A stretch of 64,000 nucleotides of DNA from Thinopyrum elongatum. Lineage: Eukaryota; Streptophyta; Magnoliopsida; Poales; Poaceae. This document shows, one piece after another, positions 32,791-44,421 of this stretch. The stretch's first letter is position 1; each line of letters starts with the position of its first letter. The notes beneath the pieces were generated by a model, which had not been told where the DNA came from, searched no databases, and was given only the letters and a program-made list of their open reading frames with translations. Made by a program: the position numbers and the translations under genes. Location of the stretch: contig CM022297.1 of NCBI GenBank assembly GCA_011799875.1, forward strand, positions 449,487,292 to 449,551,291, written 5' to 3'.

Positions 32791-33752
32791 TGCGGCGCTT
32801 GACGCCGAGGGTGCTGGTCGCCTTCGCCTTCGCTGCCTTCGGCGGCATGGCGGCGACGGGGAGATGGAAGGGGCGGGAAAGGGAGCGGCGGCGGAAGGGG
32901 AAAGGGCGGCGGATGGGGGAGGGGACAAGGGCTGGGATATGAGGGTTTTTCTGTGTCTATGAAAAGGCGGCCCCACGCGCCGCGCGAGTCGTTCGGAGGC
33001 CCCGATGCGTCCCCCACACGATGCGGTTGGGCCGGGTGTGCTGGACGGGAAGGCTCAATGGAGCACGCGACTGGGCGACGTTTTTCGTCGAGCGCGCCCC
33101 AAAGGGCTTGGGGGCAATGGGGGGCGCGGCTGGAGATGCTCTTAGCCCTCACCTGTGGTAATTTTTTCACCAGACGTAGAAATGTCAGAACACATTTATT
33201 CTAGAATTTGGAACTTAATGTATTGGCATTGACGTGGGGATGCCCGAAGGACCCCCCACGCTGGGCCTACCTGGTGTGATTCAACCCCGGATACAACAAG
33301 GAACATGCAACTTTCTCCTTTCTAAGTATACTTTCCTATTGTTTTCCTTTCAAAGACATACAGAATCGGCCGTGTCTTTCCAGTGATTCAATTTTTCCAA
33401 ATATAATTCACACAAAAGTATGTCCATTTCCCAAAAAACATTTTTCATTTGGAATGCCAGCATATGAATACAACATTATTACGAGGAGGAACGGCAGTTG
33501 AGCAGCCATCGGTTGCAAGCAGATCAGGTGTATTGCAGCTTACTACAATCACAGTAAAATTGAACTTTGTAGAGCATAAAAGTCCTCCCAACAGGGTTCT
33601 AGTTCTCATTAGGTCAAACAGTTCAGCGAATCGTTACTCACAGGCACGAAATGTTAAGCAGTTAACAAAACTTGAGCTATCCTAGCTGAACCTAACAGTG
33701 GACGAATTGTAAAGGATGCGGGAAGCGTGGGGAAAGTTAGGGCGGTGAGCAC
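32791..33752. other. GC-rich segment then unassigned sequence
   Basis: 32791-33150 is GC-rich and ends GGCTGGAGATGCTCTTAG; its complement CTAAGAGCATCTCCAGCC is a common terminus of Triticeae class II elements, but I cannot pair it with another end. 33160-33752 shows no gene; its right part would be intron 1 of the importin fragment. Confidence 0.35.
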
Positions 33753-34028
33753 CTATTGTCGAGGGTGATGGAGTCGATGAGTGCTTGCTTTAGGGAAGCC
33801 GTGGCGTGCGGTGGAAGCTTGGGCCAGTGGGAGGTGATCTTCTTTCGGAGGAGTACGGCGGTGAGCTGGCGGACGTTGTGGGTCTTGGTGGTGCGGAGGT
33901 GGTGGACGAGCGCCGGCACCACCTGCGGGTCGCGCGCCAGCCGCCGGATCTGCTCCTCCGCCTGGCGCCACACATCGTTGTCCGGCATCAGGAACTGGAT
34001 TAGCAGAAGCTCCAGTGACTGTGCCATT
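33753..34028 (-). pseudogene. Importin-4-like (importin-beta family) first exon fragment
   Basis: From the ATG at 34028 the minus strand encodes MAQSLELLLIQFLMPDNDVW, AEEQIRRLARDPQVVPALVH, TAVLLRKKITSHWPKLPP and KQALIDSITLDN, the N-terminal HEAT/importin-N region of importin-4-like nuclear import receptors. The exon ends at 33753 with a good donor (AATAG|GTGCTCACC). The remaining exons (a full protein is ~1000 residues) are not found to the left before TE sequence begins, so this is an isolated exon, either captured or left by TE-mediated breakage. The open frame extends upstream of the ATG to 34228, probably 5' UTR. The exon itself shows no stop. Confidence 0.8.
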
Positions 34029-34635
34029 TCTTCCTGCCTGCTGCTTACGCCGGGCCTTCCCCTTCCTCCCTTCCTGCGATCAGCGGCGCCGTCGGCGGGC
34101 GAAGGGAAGAGCAAAAACCCTACCGATTGGGTGGCTGGTCGCTCAGGTTTTGGTGGCGCCACGCGTGAGGGCAGGAGGGGTTTACTAGTAAGTTGGGCAA
34201 TTGTTGTCTTTTCATGTTTGCTTTTCATATTTATTTAATTTATATCCATTTCTTTTAGCCTGCCCTGCAAGGCTGCACCTCATCCTACCTCTATCTTTCT
34301 ATTAGAACAATTCATACATGGCTGCTTATTTGCCCCGCACAGGTCTGTTTTGAGCAGTCAGGCCGAAAACTAGGACCCTATGAGGTCCGTCCATGTGTGC
34401 TCATTTCTAGCCCAAATCTGGGCTAGATTTGAGTAGCCGTGGACAGGAGACGGACCACGCCGCGTCCGCGTGGTCAACAACGATGGCCCATCCGTCAGTG
34501 ACACAACCGCCCTCTCATCTCCCTCTCAGTCTTATTAATAGCCACGCGTCCCTCGTCCCTGCTTCATCTCCCCACTCGCCCCTACCTACGCCCACTCCAC
34601 TCCCTCGCCGATGAACCCTAGCCACCACCGCCGCG
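34029..34635. other. Unassigned sequence between gene fragments
   Basis: The left end is likely importin 5' UTR/upstream DNA. No other feature is recognised. Confidence 0.3.
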
Positions 34636-35054
34636 ATGTCGCGCTGGTTCGGCAAAAGTAAGAACGACCACGAGGCGGGGTCCTCGAGCCGCCGCACACA
34701 ACCACCTCCATCCCCCACCCCACCCACGGCCAGAGCCGCGACAAGGGCCTTCCAACTTGCGCCGCTGGCCCAGGACCGCGAGGAGGAGGACCGCCGTGTC
34801 CGCCGGCGGCCGTGCCTGAATCATTGGAAGTGCCCAGTGCCCTGGCCACTACCTCGTCGAGGATTGGCACCTCAATCCCAAGCGGATTCTGGTGTCGCTT
34901 GTCCCCAAGGACGGGCACGAGCGAGAGAACGAGATCATGTGCCACCGTGAGGAGCTCCCTGAGGACCTACGCAGACATGCGCCATCCTGCTTACTTCAGG
35001 GCCCGTAACGCGCGAGACGCCCCGCAGTTCCCGCCGCCGCCCCCCCCCCCCTGA
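34636..35054 (+). pseudogene. Degenerate Triticeae repeat-associated ORF (MSRWFGKSK..)
   Basis: MSRWFGKSKNDHEAGSSSRR begins a Pro/Arg-rich frame to 34950. A second phase overlaps from about 34849 with YLVEDWHLNPKRILVSLVPK and EELPEDLRRHAP, which resembles a repeated protein type often annotated as hypothetical in Triticeae (WHLSP..VPVPPVP..LPEDLR pattern). A frameshift near 34830-34850 separates the halves. Function unknown; probably TE-derived. Confidence 0.35.
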
Positions 35055-36100
35055 AAGAGCATAGTGCCCCATGTGTGGTTTTGATAATTAATGACAATCC
35101 TTATGGACTAATGTTTGCATTGAGATATTATTGTAGGACATGTCCATAGGCAAAGCTTGGAGTCCTTGTGCTGAGTCGAAGAAGACTATATGATGTCCAA
35201 GATAGTATTCAAGGGATTATCCAAAGATATAGCCGAGAAGCTTTTTCTCTGTCCAGCGGTAGTACCGGGTTATGCAGCGGTAGTACCGCTCCCCTTGGGA
35301 GTTGTACTGCTTCAGCACGCCTAGTGCATTCCAGAAAGCGATAGTATCGTAGTTTATACCGGCTCCTTACAGGAGCGGTACTACCGCTGGAAGTACCGTT
35401 GGCAAAGAAAAGGCCTCTGATATCTTCGGTACCTAGGCGGTACTGGCATAGTACTACCGCCAATGCTTGAACCAAATGGGCCAGCGGGAGTACCGTTGCC
35501 GGTTACGGTAGTACCTCTACTAGAGCTTCACGGTAGTAGAGAGCTTCACGGTACCTCTTCGGTAGTACCGCTGAGCACTAGTATGCAGTACACTGGGTAC
35601 CGCTGTGATGTAAGTGGGCGGTAGTACCGCTGGCCTCTTGAGGTTACTTCTAGTATGTCTTGAAGAACTAGTGGAGTGGTCATTCATGTCTACCTTCAAG
35701 ACATCAACATTATGGATAAAGAGAAGTAGATACAAGGTATCTACCAATGGGCTCGCATCAAAAAGAAAGATATCATATAGCCCAAGGAGGATGACATCAG
35801 GTGGTGATCGTCATGAAGATAAGGGTCAAGTGAAGATGCATATACGAGAGGCTTTCCCATAATTGTTTATGGGAGAGCAATTTGGAAGTCTTCACCAAGC
35901 GAAGTGCGATCAAGAAAGGTGGTCCACTCAAACACTCAAGCAATTTTGTTTGCACACCAATTTCCATAGTGTTTTATCAAGTGTTGAGGAAAGGTAGTGA
36001 TCAAGCAATACCAGGAAAATATGATTTTTGGAAAAGAGTTCAACTAAAAAAAATTCATTTTCAAAAGATGATAGAAGAGGTAAAACATAGGGGTAATATA
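35052..36100 (+). mobile_element. LTR-like repeat with GGTAGTACCGC near-palindromes
   Basis: It starts TGAAAGAGCATAGTGCCCCA, TGTGGTTTTGATAATTAATG, a start seen in a common Triticeae retroelement LTR. 35250-35640 contains many copies of the near-palindrome AGCGGTAGTACCGCT or its complement. No coding region is supported. The right border is uncertain because it passes into another LTR near 36100. Confidence 0.45.
35250..35640. repeat. Cluster of AGCGGTAGTACCGCT near-palindromes
   Basis: At least eight full or partial copies occur, near 35257, 35277, 35380, 35437, 35450, 35505, 35560 and 35618, in both orientations (GCGGTAGTACCGC and GCGGTACTACCGC). Confidence 0.85.
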
Positions 36101-36970
36101 TTCCCCCACTTATAGTCTTTGCAAAAGAGGAAGTGAGATGGGGTTTCTTTTTGGAATACCAATTAAAGATAACTTGGGTGAAAATAGGTAGGAGATGATT
36201 ACCTCCATAATTATTTTCATAAATAGTTTGGAAAAATACCTTTTTGTTTCTATTGAAAATTTGGTCCTTGGGTTGTTGCTAAAATCAAAACATCTTTAAA
36301 AGTGTTTGGCCAAAATAAGGTGGTAGATGAAGGTGGGAAGTTTTCTTGTCAAGACTTGATCACTAGGGTTAAGGGTTTAGTAGGTTGTGTTCACTAGGTT
36401 CCTATTAGGTGCTAACAAACACAAACAACAAACCAAACAAGGTCAAACAGAACAATGAGAGGTGAAACACAAGCATTAGTCAAGCATTTTAAAAAGTTTT
36501 TGTTGGCCCTAATTTTTAGCTTTCTAATAACTGTGTTATCCTGGCTTCCCGAAAGTTAGGATGTTACAGACCTTCCCTCCTTAAAATGAATCTCGTCCCC
36601 GAGATTCGTAAGCGGGTACTAGAAGAGTGTAGCAACCAATGAGATTCTCGGCTTCTCCACTTTCTGGGTTTGATGATCCTTTGACAAGGTGGTATTCTCG
36701 ACACTTGATGACTTGATGTTGTCAAGATCGTCCTTTTCGAGGAGATGGATGTTGGCTTGTGAATCACAGCTCATTGGGAGACCCCAAGTGGAAGGTGTGA
36801 AGTAGTTTAGCAGAAATTCCCCCCTAATTAAAGAACTAGAGTGATCAATCCAGTAGGACTTCGAAGACCTGAAGAAGGTTGTTTGTTGTCTGGCGCGTCA
36901 ATGAGCGTGGAACCTACACACAAACACAAACTCTCTCTTGCCCCAACTTTCCGAGAAGGTTGTCAATCTT
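36101..36970 (-). mobile_element. Gypsy element 3' LTR end plus end of polyprotein, reverse
   Basis: The minus strand LTR start TGTAACATCCTAACTTTCGG lies at 36568, directly preceded (to its right on plus) by the purine tract GGAGGGAAGGTC and the typical Gypsy polyprotein end ESRGRDSF-stop. The LTR runs left from 36568; its left border is unclear. Internal sequence to the right is cut off at about 36970 by the next LTR. Confidence 0.6.
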
Positions 36971-36974
36971 CCCG

Positions 36975-38378
36975 TCTTGCTGAAAACTAGAGAATTAAAC
37001 GTATAGAATGATGGAGAATAATGAAAGTAAAAACGGTACATCAAGGAAACAATTATGAAAGCAATTAAAACAAGGTTGTAACAATGAGGAAAATAGGATC
37101 GGAGGCTATAGTTTCACTAGTGGTGTCTCTCCAAAGAAAATAAACATGCTGGGTGAACAAATTACAGCTGGGCAATTGACAAATCATGAACGTATAACAA
37201 TACTATTATGACAAGATAAAGTTCACGGGTTCTAACACTGTAGGTATTACGTCAAAGCATATGGACCGCTATCCAGCATGCATCCATATCTAAAAGTCCA
37301 CCTTGAGAAAGCTATCCAGCAAATCTCGCTGGTATTAAGTTGCAGCAATGAAGTGATCACTTGTGTGTAATAGACAAATGCATTAAGTAAAGTACATAAT
37401 GTAAGCAATAATCCTCACCCATAGGTGAGAAAACCGCTGTTTTCTCCCTAGTGGCAACAACACATCCCCCTCCTACACGTTTCTGTCACTCGGGCGTTGG
37501 TTAAGGGAGGCATGAATCCACTATCTAGCATATAAACCCTCTCTTGGAGGTGAAAACAACTACGTGGCCAAGGTAATCATAAACACCGGAGAGCATTGCA
37601 AGACAACATTAAAACTCTCTATAGATATAAGTGAAGCATCTCAGTTTGACATGAACAAAATAATCATAATCTCATAGTTCATCGGATCCCGGCAAACACA
37701 ACATGCACAATTACAATATGGTGGTCTCGATCATGTGAGGCAGCTCACGAGACTCTAAACATGGAGGCATAACGGAGAGAGATCGCCAACTAGCTACAGC
37801 TATGGACCCGTAGTCCCAAGATGAAGTACTCACGGATCATCATGGAGGTAATCATGGCGATGAAGAGGCCTCCGGTGGCGATTCCCCCCTCCGGCAGGGT
37901 GCCGGAACATGGCTCCAGAAGCCCTAGATTGGACTTTTGAGGTGACGGCGCCTCTCTGTATGTTTCATGGAAAATAACTCTGTCCCCGAACTTTTTAGGG
38001 TTAAGGGCAACTTATAGGCGAAGAGGGGATGCGAGGGGGTGCCGAGGGCTCACAGGGGCCCCCAGGCCCGGCCTAGGGTGGGGCCGCGCCTGGCACCCCC
38101 TTGTGGGCCCCAAGGCACCTCTCTGTCCCCCCTTCGGTCTTCGTCTTCATTCCGGGTAGATGTTCGTCAATTTTGGGCCTTTTCCGAGAATATTTCCTTA
38201 AGAACTTTTCTGAAATACAAAAACAGCACCTGGCCCAGGGCATCTTGTTAATAGGTTAGTCAATGAAATCATCCCAGAAACTAAGTAAAACATGTAGGAA
38301 ACATGCATAAACAATAAGGCATTGGATAGAAAACAAGCATGGAGCATCAAAAATTATAGATACATTTGGGATGTATCA
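36975..38378 (-). mobile_element. Athila-type 3' LTR, reverse
   Basis: It starts TGATACATCCCAAATGTATC on the minus strand at 38378 and is preceded there by the polypurine tract (plus: GCATCCCCAAGCTT, 38379-38392). The middle holds the CCTCCGGCAGGGTGCCGGAA block (~37890) and CTTATAGGCGAAGAGG (~38010). The left border (3' LTR end) is not definite. Confidence 0.7.
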
Positions 38379-38392
38379 GCATCCCCAAGCTT
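38379..38392 (-). other. Polypurine tract
   Basis: AAGCTTGGGGATGC on the minus strand directly next to the LTR start at 38378; the expected plus-strand primer site for this reverse element. Confidence 0.75.
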
Positions 38393-41300
38393 AACTCCTG
38401 CTCGTCCTTGAGTAGGTAAGTGATAACAAAATAATTTTTGAGGTGACATGAAGCCAACACAACCTTGAGCAATGATATGTAAAAGCATTATAAGCTGAGA
38501 TCAAAGTACTTTAACAAAGGCATAATAAATATTATTTCAACTATGCAAATTTAGCAACTATGTTGCACATGAAAAGTAAACACAAATAATTGACAATGAG
38601 TAATAATGCATTGAAGGTAATACATTTGTTTGATCATAATGAAAAACATAATAAAGTGGTATCCAGCTTGTCCTTCATGGAATAGCAAAACATAAATGCC
38701 AGGACACCTTCAATGTTCAAGTGGTGACTAGACACAAATAATTTGAGAGCAATATAGGGACCCCGACTAGCTGTCCAAGACCTCCAATATGCATACATTC
38801 ATGATCCCGGGTCAATCAGTCGTGGACAACATATTAGAGCTGGTAATCAGATAACATCATCCATTACACGAATACACATAGTCTTACACAAATGGTCACA
38901 TGACCAAGTCTTAGATAACTGCCATGCAGGGCAGGCAACTCACACACACCTACACAACGGAAGACAACAAAACATAACGCGGTAGAGCCCAAGTCATGCC
39001 TTAACACCTACAGGCTGCTGACCAGGAGACGAGCCTAATTCGCAGGATCGTAGTAGTACTCCTCCTCGTAGGCCTCCTCCTCAGGCTGCTCTTCATAGTC
39101 TGACCAAGTTAATAGCCAGGGACGAAACCAATGTGAGTACGTTTGAATGTACTCAACAAAACACCCTAAATGAAGCTTATAAAATGCGAGTATGCTTATT
39201 TAGTGGAGTAGGTGGGCTATACATAGGGTTCACTACCCATGATGGATGAAAGATTCATCATGGTTGATTTCATATCTATATCTCTGTTAAAAAAATTGTT
39301 TATAAATAATATAGTTTCTCTCGTAGGTATCACATACACATGAGGTTTTGGCAAAGACAAGTTTGAGGAAAGAATTTTTTTTTTTTTTGCATAACTTCTT
39401 GTAGAAATAACTTCCGACTTTCCATCTTCGGTACCTCCCAGGTACATAATTTTCCACCTTCCAAAAACAACATTTTCGAAAACATCGACACAATGCTAGC
39501 TACATGGCCATTCAACTGTCCATATCCGAGGACGCGGCTATTCCAAATAGATTTACTTTGCAGAGGTGTACACATTCCACAAGATCCAGTACATCCGCCG
39601 TGAACAACCACGGACTGTCCATGACAGTATGCGAACATCAGATAACCGGTCCTAACCATCAGCTATGTTCATGCTAGTAAATGTCTACCTCTTCAACTGG
39701 GTTTGTTCTCCCTGGCACCGAGTGAGTCAGTCGTATCAATCCGGTTACCCCTGACAACACACCGCCATGGCAGGAGACCCAATTGTTGCAACCGGGGGGA
39801 AATTAATCCCACACTTTCTATGTCCCATTACTTCCTCCTGGCGACATTTCGGTTCATTGGACTCGAACCCCTATAGCATATTGAGATAGAGCATGGACTA
39901 ACACAGACAAACTTCAAGCTAGACCCCGTGCCCATTTTGGGTTAATGTGGCGGTACGGTTTGGTTGTCCGCCGAAGACTAGGTTATGTGTGATTTTTAGA
40001 AAACACCTCCTAAAAACATTCCTCTTCACATTCCTCCCGTGGACAAGGTCCCACCTTTCCCGTGTTTTTTTCCATAAAGCCTTTTTGTTTTAAGAAACAC
40101 ATTTTTAAGGTGTCCTCTTAGGGACTTATAAAACATTAGTTTTGGTGAGTAATATATAATAGGGTGGCTAAGGTCTTGGTAACACCAAGATTAGACTACT
40201 GGCAATATTAGTATCAAATAATATTAATAGTAGTAGTAGTCACATCAAAAAATAGTTTTCCTCCAATTTTTGTAAAACTTCAGAAGTAAAACATGCATGA
40301 TAGATAATGATAAGTAATATAACAGCAAGCATTTAGAATGGCTTGCCTTGGTACTGATATGGTCCCTGGTCTTGGAATAAACAGGAGTGGCAGTAAACTT
40401 CTTCAGCAGTTCCTCCTTCTTCGTCTTCTAACTCGCAAAAAGGAAAAATAAAACACTCAATCAGAACCAAACATGGGCAAGCACTAGCAAAACTAACACC
40501 TACATCAACCAATACACACCACAAATTAACACCCAAAGTTTCAATAACAAAAACTACTCAAGCAAACACATATGGCAAAAAAAGGCTATTTGCCACAAAT
40601 GCTTATGATTGGGAACCACATCCCTCAACCAAAATGTCATGGAATCAGTGGGTGTGCCACTCTCATACCAAGACATAATCAAGATACATGGTCTTTGGTC
40701 ACACATGAAAAAGTTTACTAAAGCAAGATAGAAAATACTAAAACAATTTCCTATACTAGTGGGGTACTAATAATACAAACCATCAAGCCAAAATAGACAT
40801 GCTTTTATAATAACAAGGTCAAACAAGTAACCAGAGGTGACATGACACAACATCAATACCATAAAGGTACTAAACAAACTAATACAAGCTCACGCTCATT
40901 TTACCAACCAAGAACAATAGCCATACTTTCATAAGAACAAGGAAGCAACTAATCATGGGAAAATAATATTCAATCAACACATGCTTCTCACACCACATCT
41001 CCTAACATGCTAGTATACCATAAAACACCAACATATCCAAGATTTACATAACCTATGCATGCTATAAATAACAAATACAATACAAAAATTATCACACAAA
41101 ACAATTATCACTAACAATAATAATGGCAGAAAATCCTAAATTCTTGCCAACACCACAATAATTAATATATGGCTCCAAAATTATACCAAGCTAGGATTAG
41201 GTACTCCTAAACATACAGAAGACCATGCAATTGGATTCATCTCAAAAATCATTATAGAAAAATTTAGAAAAATTAAACAAGGCCCCTCTGGTCATTTACT

Positions 41301-43505
41301 ATCTTGCATGTCATTTTTAATAGGAGGCTCACTTGCATACAAGGTTAGGTGCTATAATTAGGTATCACTGAGGGCTATCCAAAACAGTTGACCAAACAAT
41401 TTTTGGATCTAAAAATCTAATGTTATGGACAAGATTCTGTTTCAGATAGGTTGGGTTTCCCATTTTCCCTAGGGTCAACCAGAAGTGCAAATGTGGATCT
41501 ACCAAGTGCATGTGGTCAAGAAAACATGCATGCACCAGTGTGAATTTTTTTGTGGCCAAAAACTAGATCTACCATTTTTATTTTGAATTAAACCAAAGAG
41601 CTAGTTTCTGCTAATAGGGTTAAAAACCAGAAGAAAAGAAACAGGCGCCGCGGGCCAGATCTGCCGGCAATGGGCCGAGCAGAGGCCAAATCGGCCCGTG
41701 GGGGTAGCGCGCGCACGGCGCTGCGCGGGAAGGCGGCGTTCAACAGGGCCCGTAGATCTGGGGATCGACGGTTGGGACCTGTCGTTCTCCTCTCGTCGTG
41801 CATGCGAGTGCATGCCGGCAGGGCTGGCTCGGGTGACCGTGGGGGCTCACCTAGGGGTGTTGGGGACTGGTGGCAAGGCTCGGGGATGGCGGCGGTGAGT
41901 CGGGGCAGTGGAGGAGAGGTCGCAGTCCCTGCAGCAACGTCCATGCACGATGCCAGCGCGGTGGTTGTCCGGGACGACGTCGAGGATGGCGACGCGGCTC
42001 TTGCAAACGAACGAGCGAAGCAGGGTGTCAGGGAGGTGCGTGAGGTTGCGGAGGAAAGGAAGAAGGGAAAATGGTGGTGTGCGGACACCAGGGTGATCTC
42101 AACCTCCTCCTTCTCTCCGGTCGGGTCTAGCGAGAGTTTGCCTCCCGTCTCGCTCATAGAGAGCGAGCTGAGACGTGGGGTTTAGTGAGGTGGGGGAGAA
42201 GGGGAAATGAGGTTGGAGGCAAGGCTGGGAGTCGTGGTTCGGCTTAAATGGACGGGGGAGAGTTGCTCTCTTTCCTCACGAGTGTCGGCCGGGGCGGTGC
42301 GACGTGGAGGTGGGAGGCAGAGGGCGGCGAGTCGGGATTGGGCGGTTGCGCGGCGCAGGTGCTTCCACTGGCTACCAGACAAAAGGGAGTGGGGCAAAAG
42401 GGCTGGTTGGGGGTGTTGAGCTCGGGTTAATGCCAGCCCGACCCCCTCTTTTCTCTCTCTTCGGCTCACCTCTCTCTCTCTCTTTCTCTCTTGTGACAAA
42501 TCCCAGGTGCACCAAGTGCTGGTTTTGGGTGGCGGTACAACAGGGAACATCAAGGACAAGATTTAGTCCCCCAATTCAAATCCAAAACAGCAATTTGAAT
42601 GGATTCAAATGGGTGGCAGAAACTGTTTTCAGACACTTCAGATTTTCTGACTTAGAAAAATTCTAAGTGTTGAATCCAGTATTTAGCTACAGAATTAAAA
42701 CTCAAAAAGTTTCCAAATATTTTCAACCAAAGCGTGTCATTGAAGTACACACTGCCTAGTTTCAAAAACCTATTTTTTTTAATTTAATTAATTATTTAAG
42801 ATCAAGAAAATAGGTGAGAAAAAGGGGTACTTGGCTGTTTTTCCTGTTTTCACAGTTTTTCCTGTTTTCTGCTTTTAAAAACTATCCAGCAAAACAAGCA
42901 TGAATCAAATGGTTTAAAAATTCAAAAATTCAAATTGAAGACATGGCATGAGAGACCATATACCAGAGAAGGATATCAACCACAGAAAACATCCAATTGG
43001 GCATTGGATCAAGAAAATTTCATAGGCTCAAAAGGGCTAGTTGGGAAGGGTTTTAAGGAGAAAAACTTGATCTTTTTCTTAGAAAACTATCCAAAGAAAG
43101 TCCTCAACAATTTTACTTTTAAATTTGATTCGTTGATGGCATCTTGCTAAATGATCTTGGATGATGAGGTCAAGCATTGGGCATTTCTTCAGCAAGAATT
43201 GATCAAGGTAACATGAAAAATAGAGACAGAAAACAAGGAGTGGAAATCAATCATGTGATCACTAGAAGAAATGGAAAACACATAATGCATTGATGGTTCA
43301 GAACTGCACATAGACTTGTCTCTCAAACAACATCAACACAACATAGAAAAGTTTTTGCTGGCTCACAATTTTGGTTCCCACTACCTTAGAACAAAACAAC
43401 CAAAATGAGGACGTGACAAGCAAGCAATACCATAATCATGAATCAATCAATAATAAATTTTGGACTATGAACATTATACTCAGAATAAAAACTATGCTCT
43501 ATTAA
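38393..43505 (-). mobile_element. Internal 3' region of an Athila-type element, split by a solo LTR
   Basis: 38393-38752 and 43424-43505 appear to be one internal stretch interrupted by the insertion 38753-43418. No coding is seen. Beyond 43505 an LTR-end-like sequence of another family begins. Confidence 0.45.
38753..43418 (-). mobile_element. 4.67-kb solo-LTR-like insertion with 5-bp target duplication
   Basis: AGCAA precedes it at 38748-38752 and follows it at 43419-43423. The minus-strand start is TGTCACGTCCTCATTTTGG (43418), a typical LTR beginning. The far end reads ..GGGGTCCCTATA instead of ..CA. It has no coding region: an AT-rich body, a GC-rich block at 41640-42480 and a CT microsatellite at ~42466-42491. 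Length and lack of genes resemble the long LTRs of LARD-type Gypsy relatives (for example Sukkula). The GC-rich open frames (41588-42666) overlap in many phases and are not considered genes. Confidence 0.7.
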
Positions 43506-44095
43506 TTGGTGCATGATGCCTGCAAGTGCACAGGGTTGTTATAGCTAGTTTCTAAATAAGAGTATCAAACCACGGTGGAGCTTTGGAAATGGTCTCTTAG
43601 TAATAGATTTGATCACTTACTTTCTAAGGTGCTTAAAGATCTGTCTAATAAACTAAAATAGGTGGAGAAAATGGTGTATTGGTTGATTGCAAGTGATTGT
43701 GAATAAAACACTAAATAAACTAAACAGTAACATAAACAGGAGCAAACGAATGGATGATTTGGTGTCTAGAACGGCAATAGGGCTAAAAGCGTTCTCGGGA
43801 AGCATGGTTCTACCACTAGCATATTTCTGAATTGATTAGGGCGGAGCTCCGTAGATTAGTGTGCCTTGATTACCTCTGATTAACACACTACTCATAACCA
43901 CCACATATCCCAGATGATAAGCGATACGCCTACTGGCGCTAGTGATTAAGGGTCTCCCCGTGGAAGTGGTATAGGACTTTGAGTTCTCCATGGATCCCAT
44001 GTTAGAGATTAGCAAAAAGGATGGGTGACTTTCTGTCCTGAAAGTTGGGTAATAACCTGGGGCATGTGTCTAAATATATTCAAAAGAATCCCACG
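43506..44095 (-). mobile_element. LTR-like fragment of another family
   Basis: It begins TGATGCCTGCAAGTGCACAG, GGTTGTTATAGC, which is the reverse of a known style of LTR 3' end (..CTTGCAGGCATCA). No coding. The right border near 44095 is estimated from where gag-protease element sequence starts. Confidence 0.45.
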
Positions 44096-44421
44096 TTCTG
44101 GCTGAGAGAAATCAAGTTTTTTGTAGCAGCGCAGAATCTGTTTTCAGGACATCAACTTCCCCTAATCTTACTTCCTCCCTATTAGAGGTCACTCTTGGCA
44201 CAAAAACAAAATAAAAAGGATAACGAGAGGTTGTTAAAGAGGTAGCAACTTCCAAGACTCAATAAAACAAAAAGAAACTGAAGGAAGACAAGGTGAAAAC
44301 ATAAGAAAACAAAAAGTGGGTTGCCTCCCACAAGCGCTTTTCAATAACGCCTTTTAGCTGGGCATGAAGAACGAATCAAGTATTATCATTATATCCATCA
44401 TCAAGATCATCAAAGATTTCT

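Noticed and set aside
32571..33204. Open frames around 32571-33204
   Set aside because: Span an LTR junction and GC-rich repeat; no homology recognised.
35250..35640. Repeat spacing considered as CRISPR-like or satellite
   Set aside because: Near-palindromes are irregularly spaced, spacers are unequal and the context is a plant LTR.
41588..42666. Overlapping frames up to 189 codons
   Set aside because: GC-rich part of the 4.67-kb solo-LTR-like insertion, no domain.
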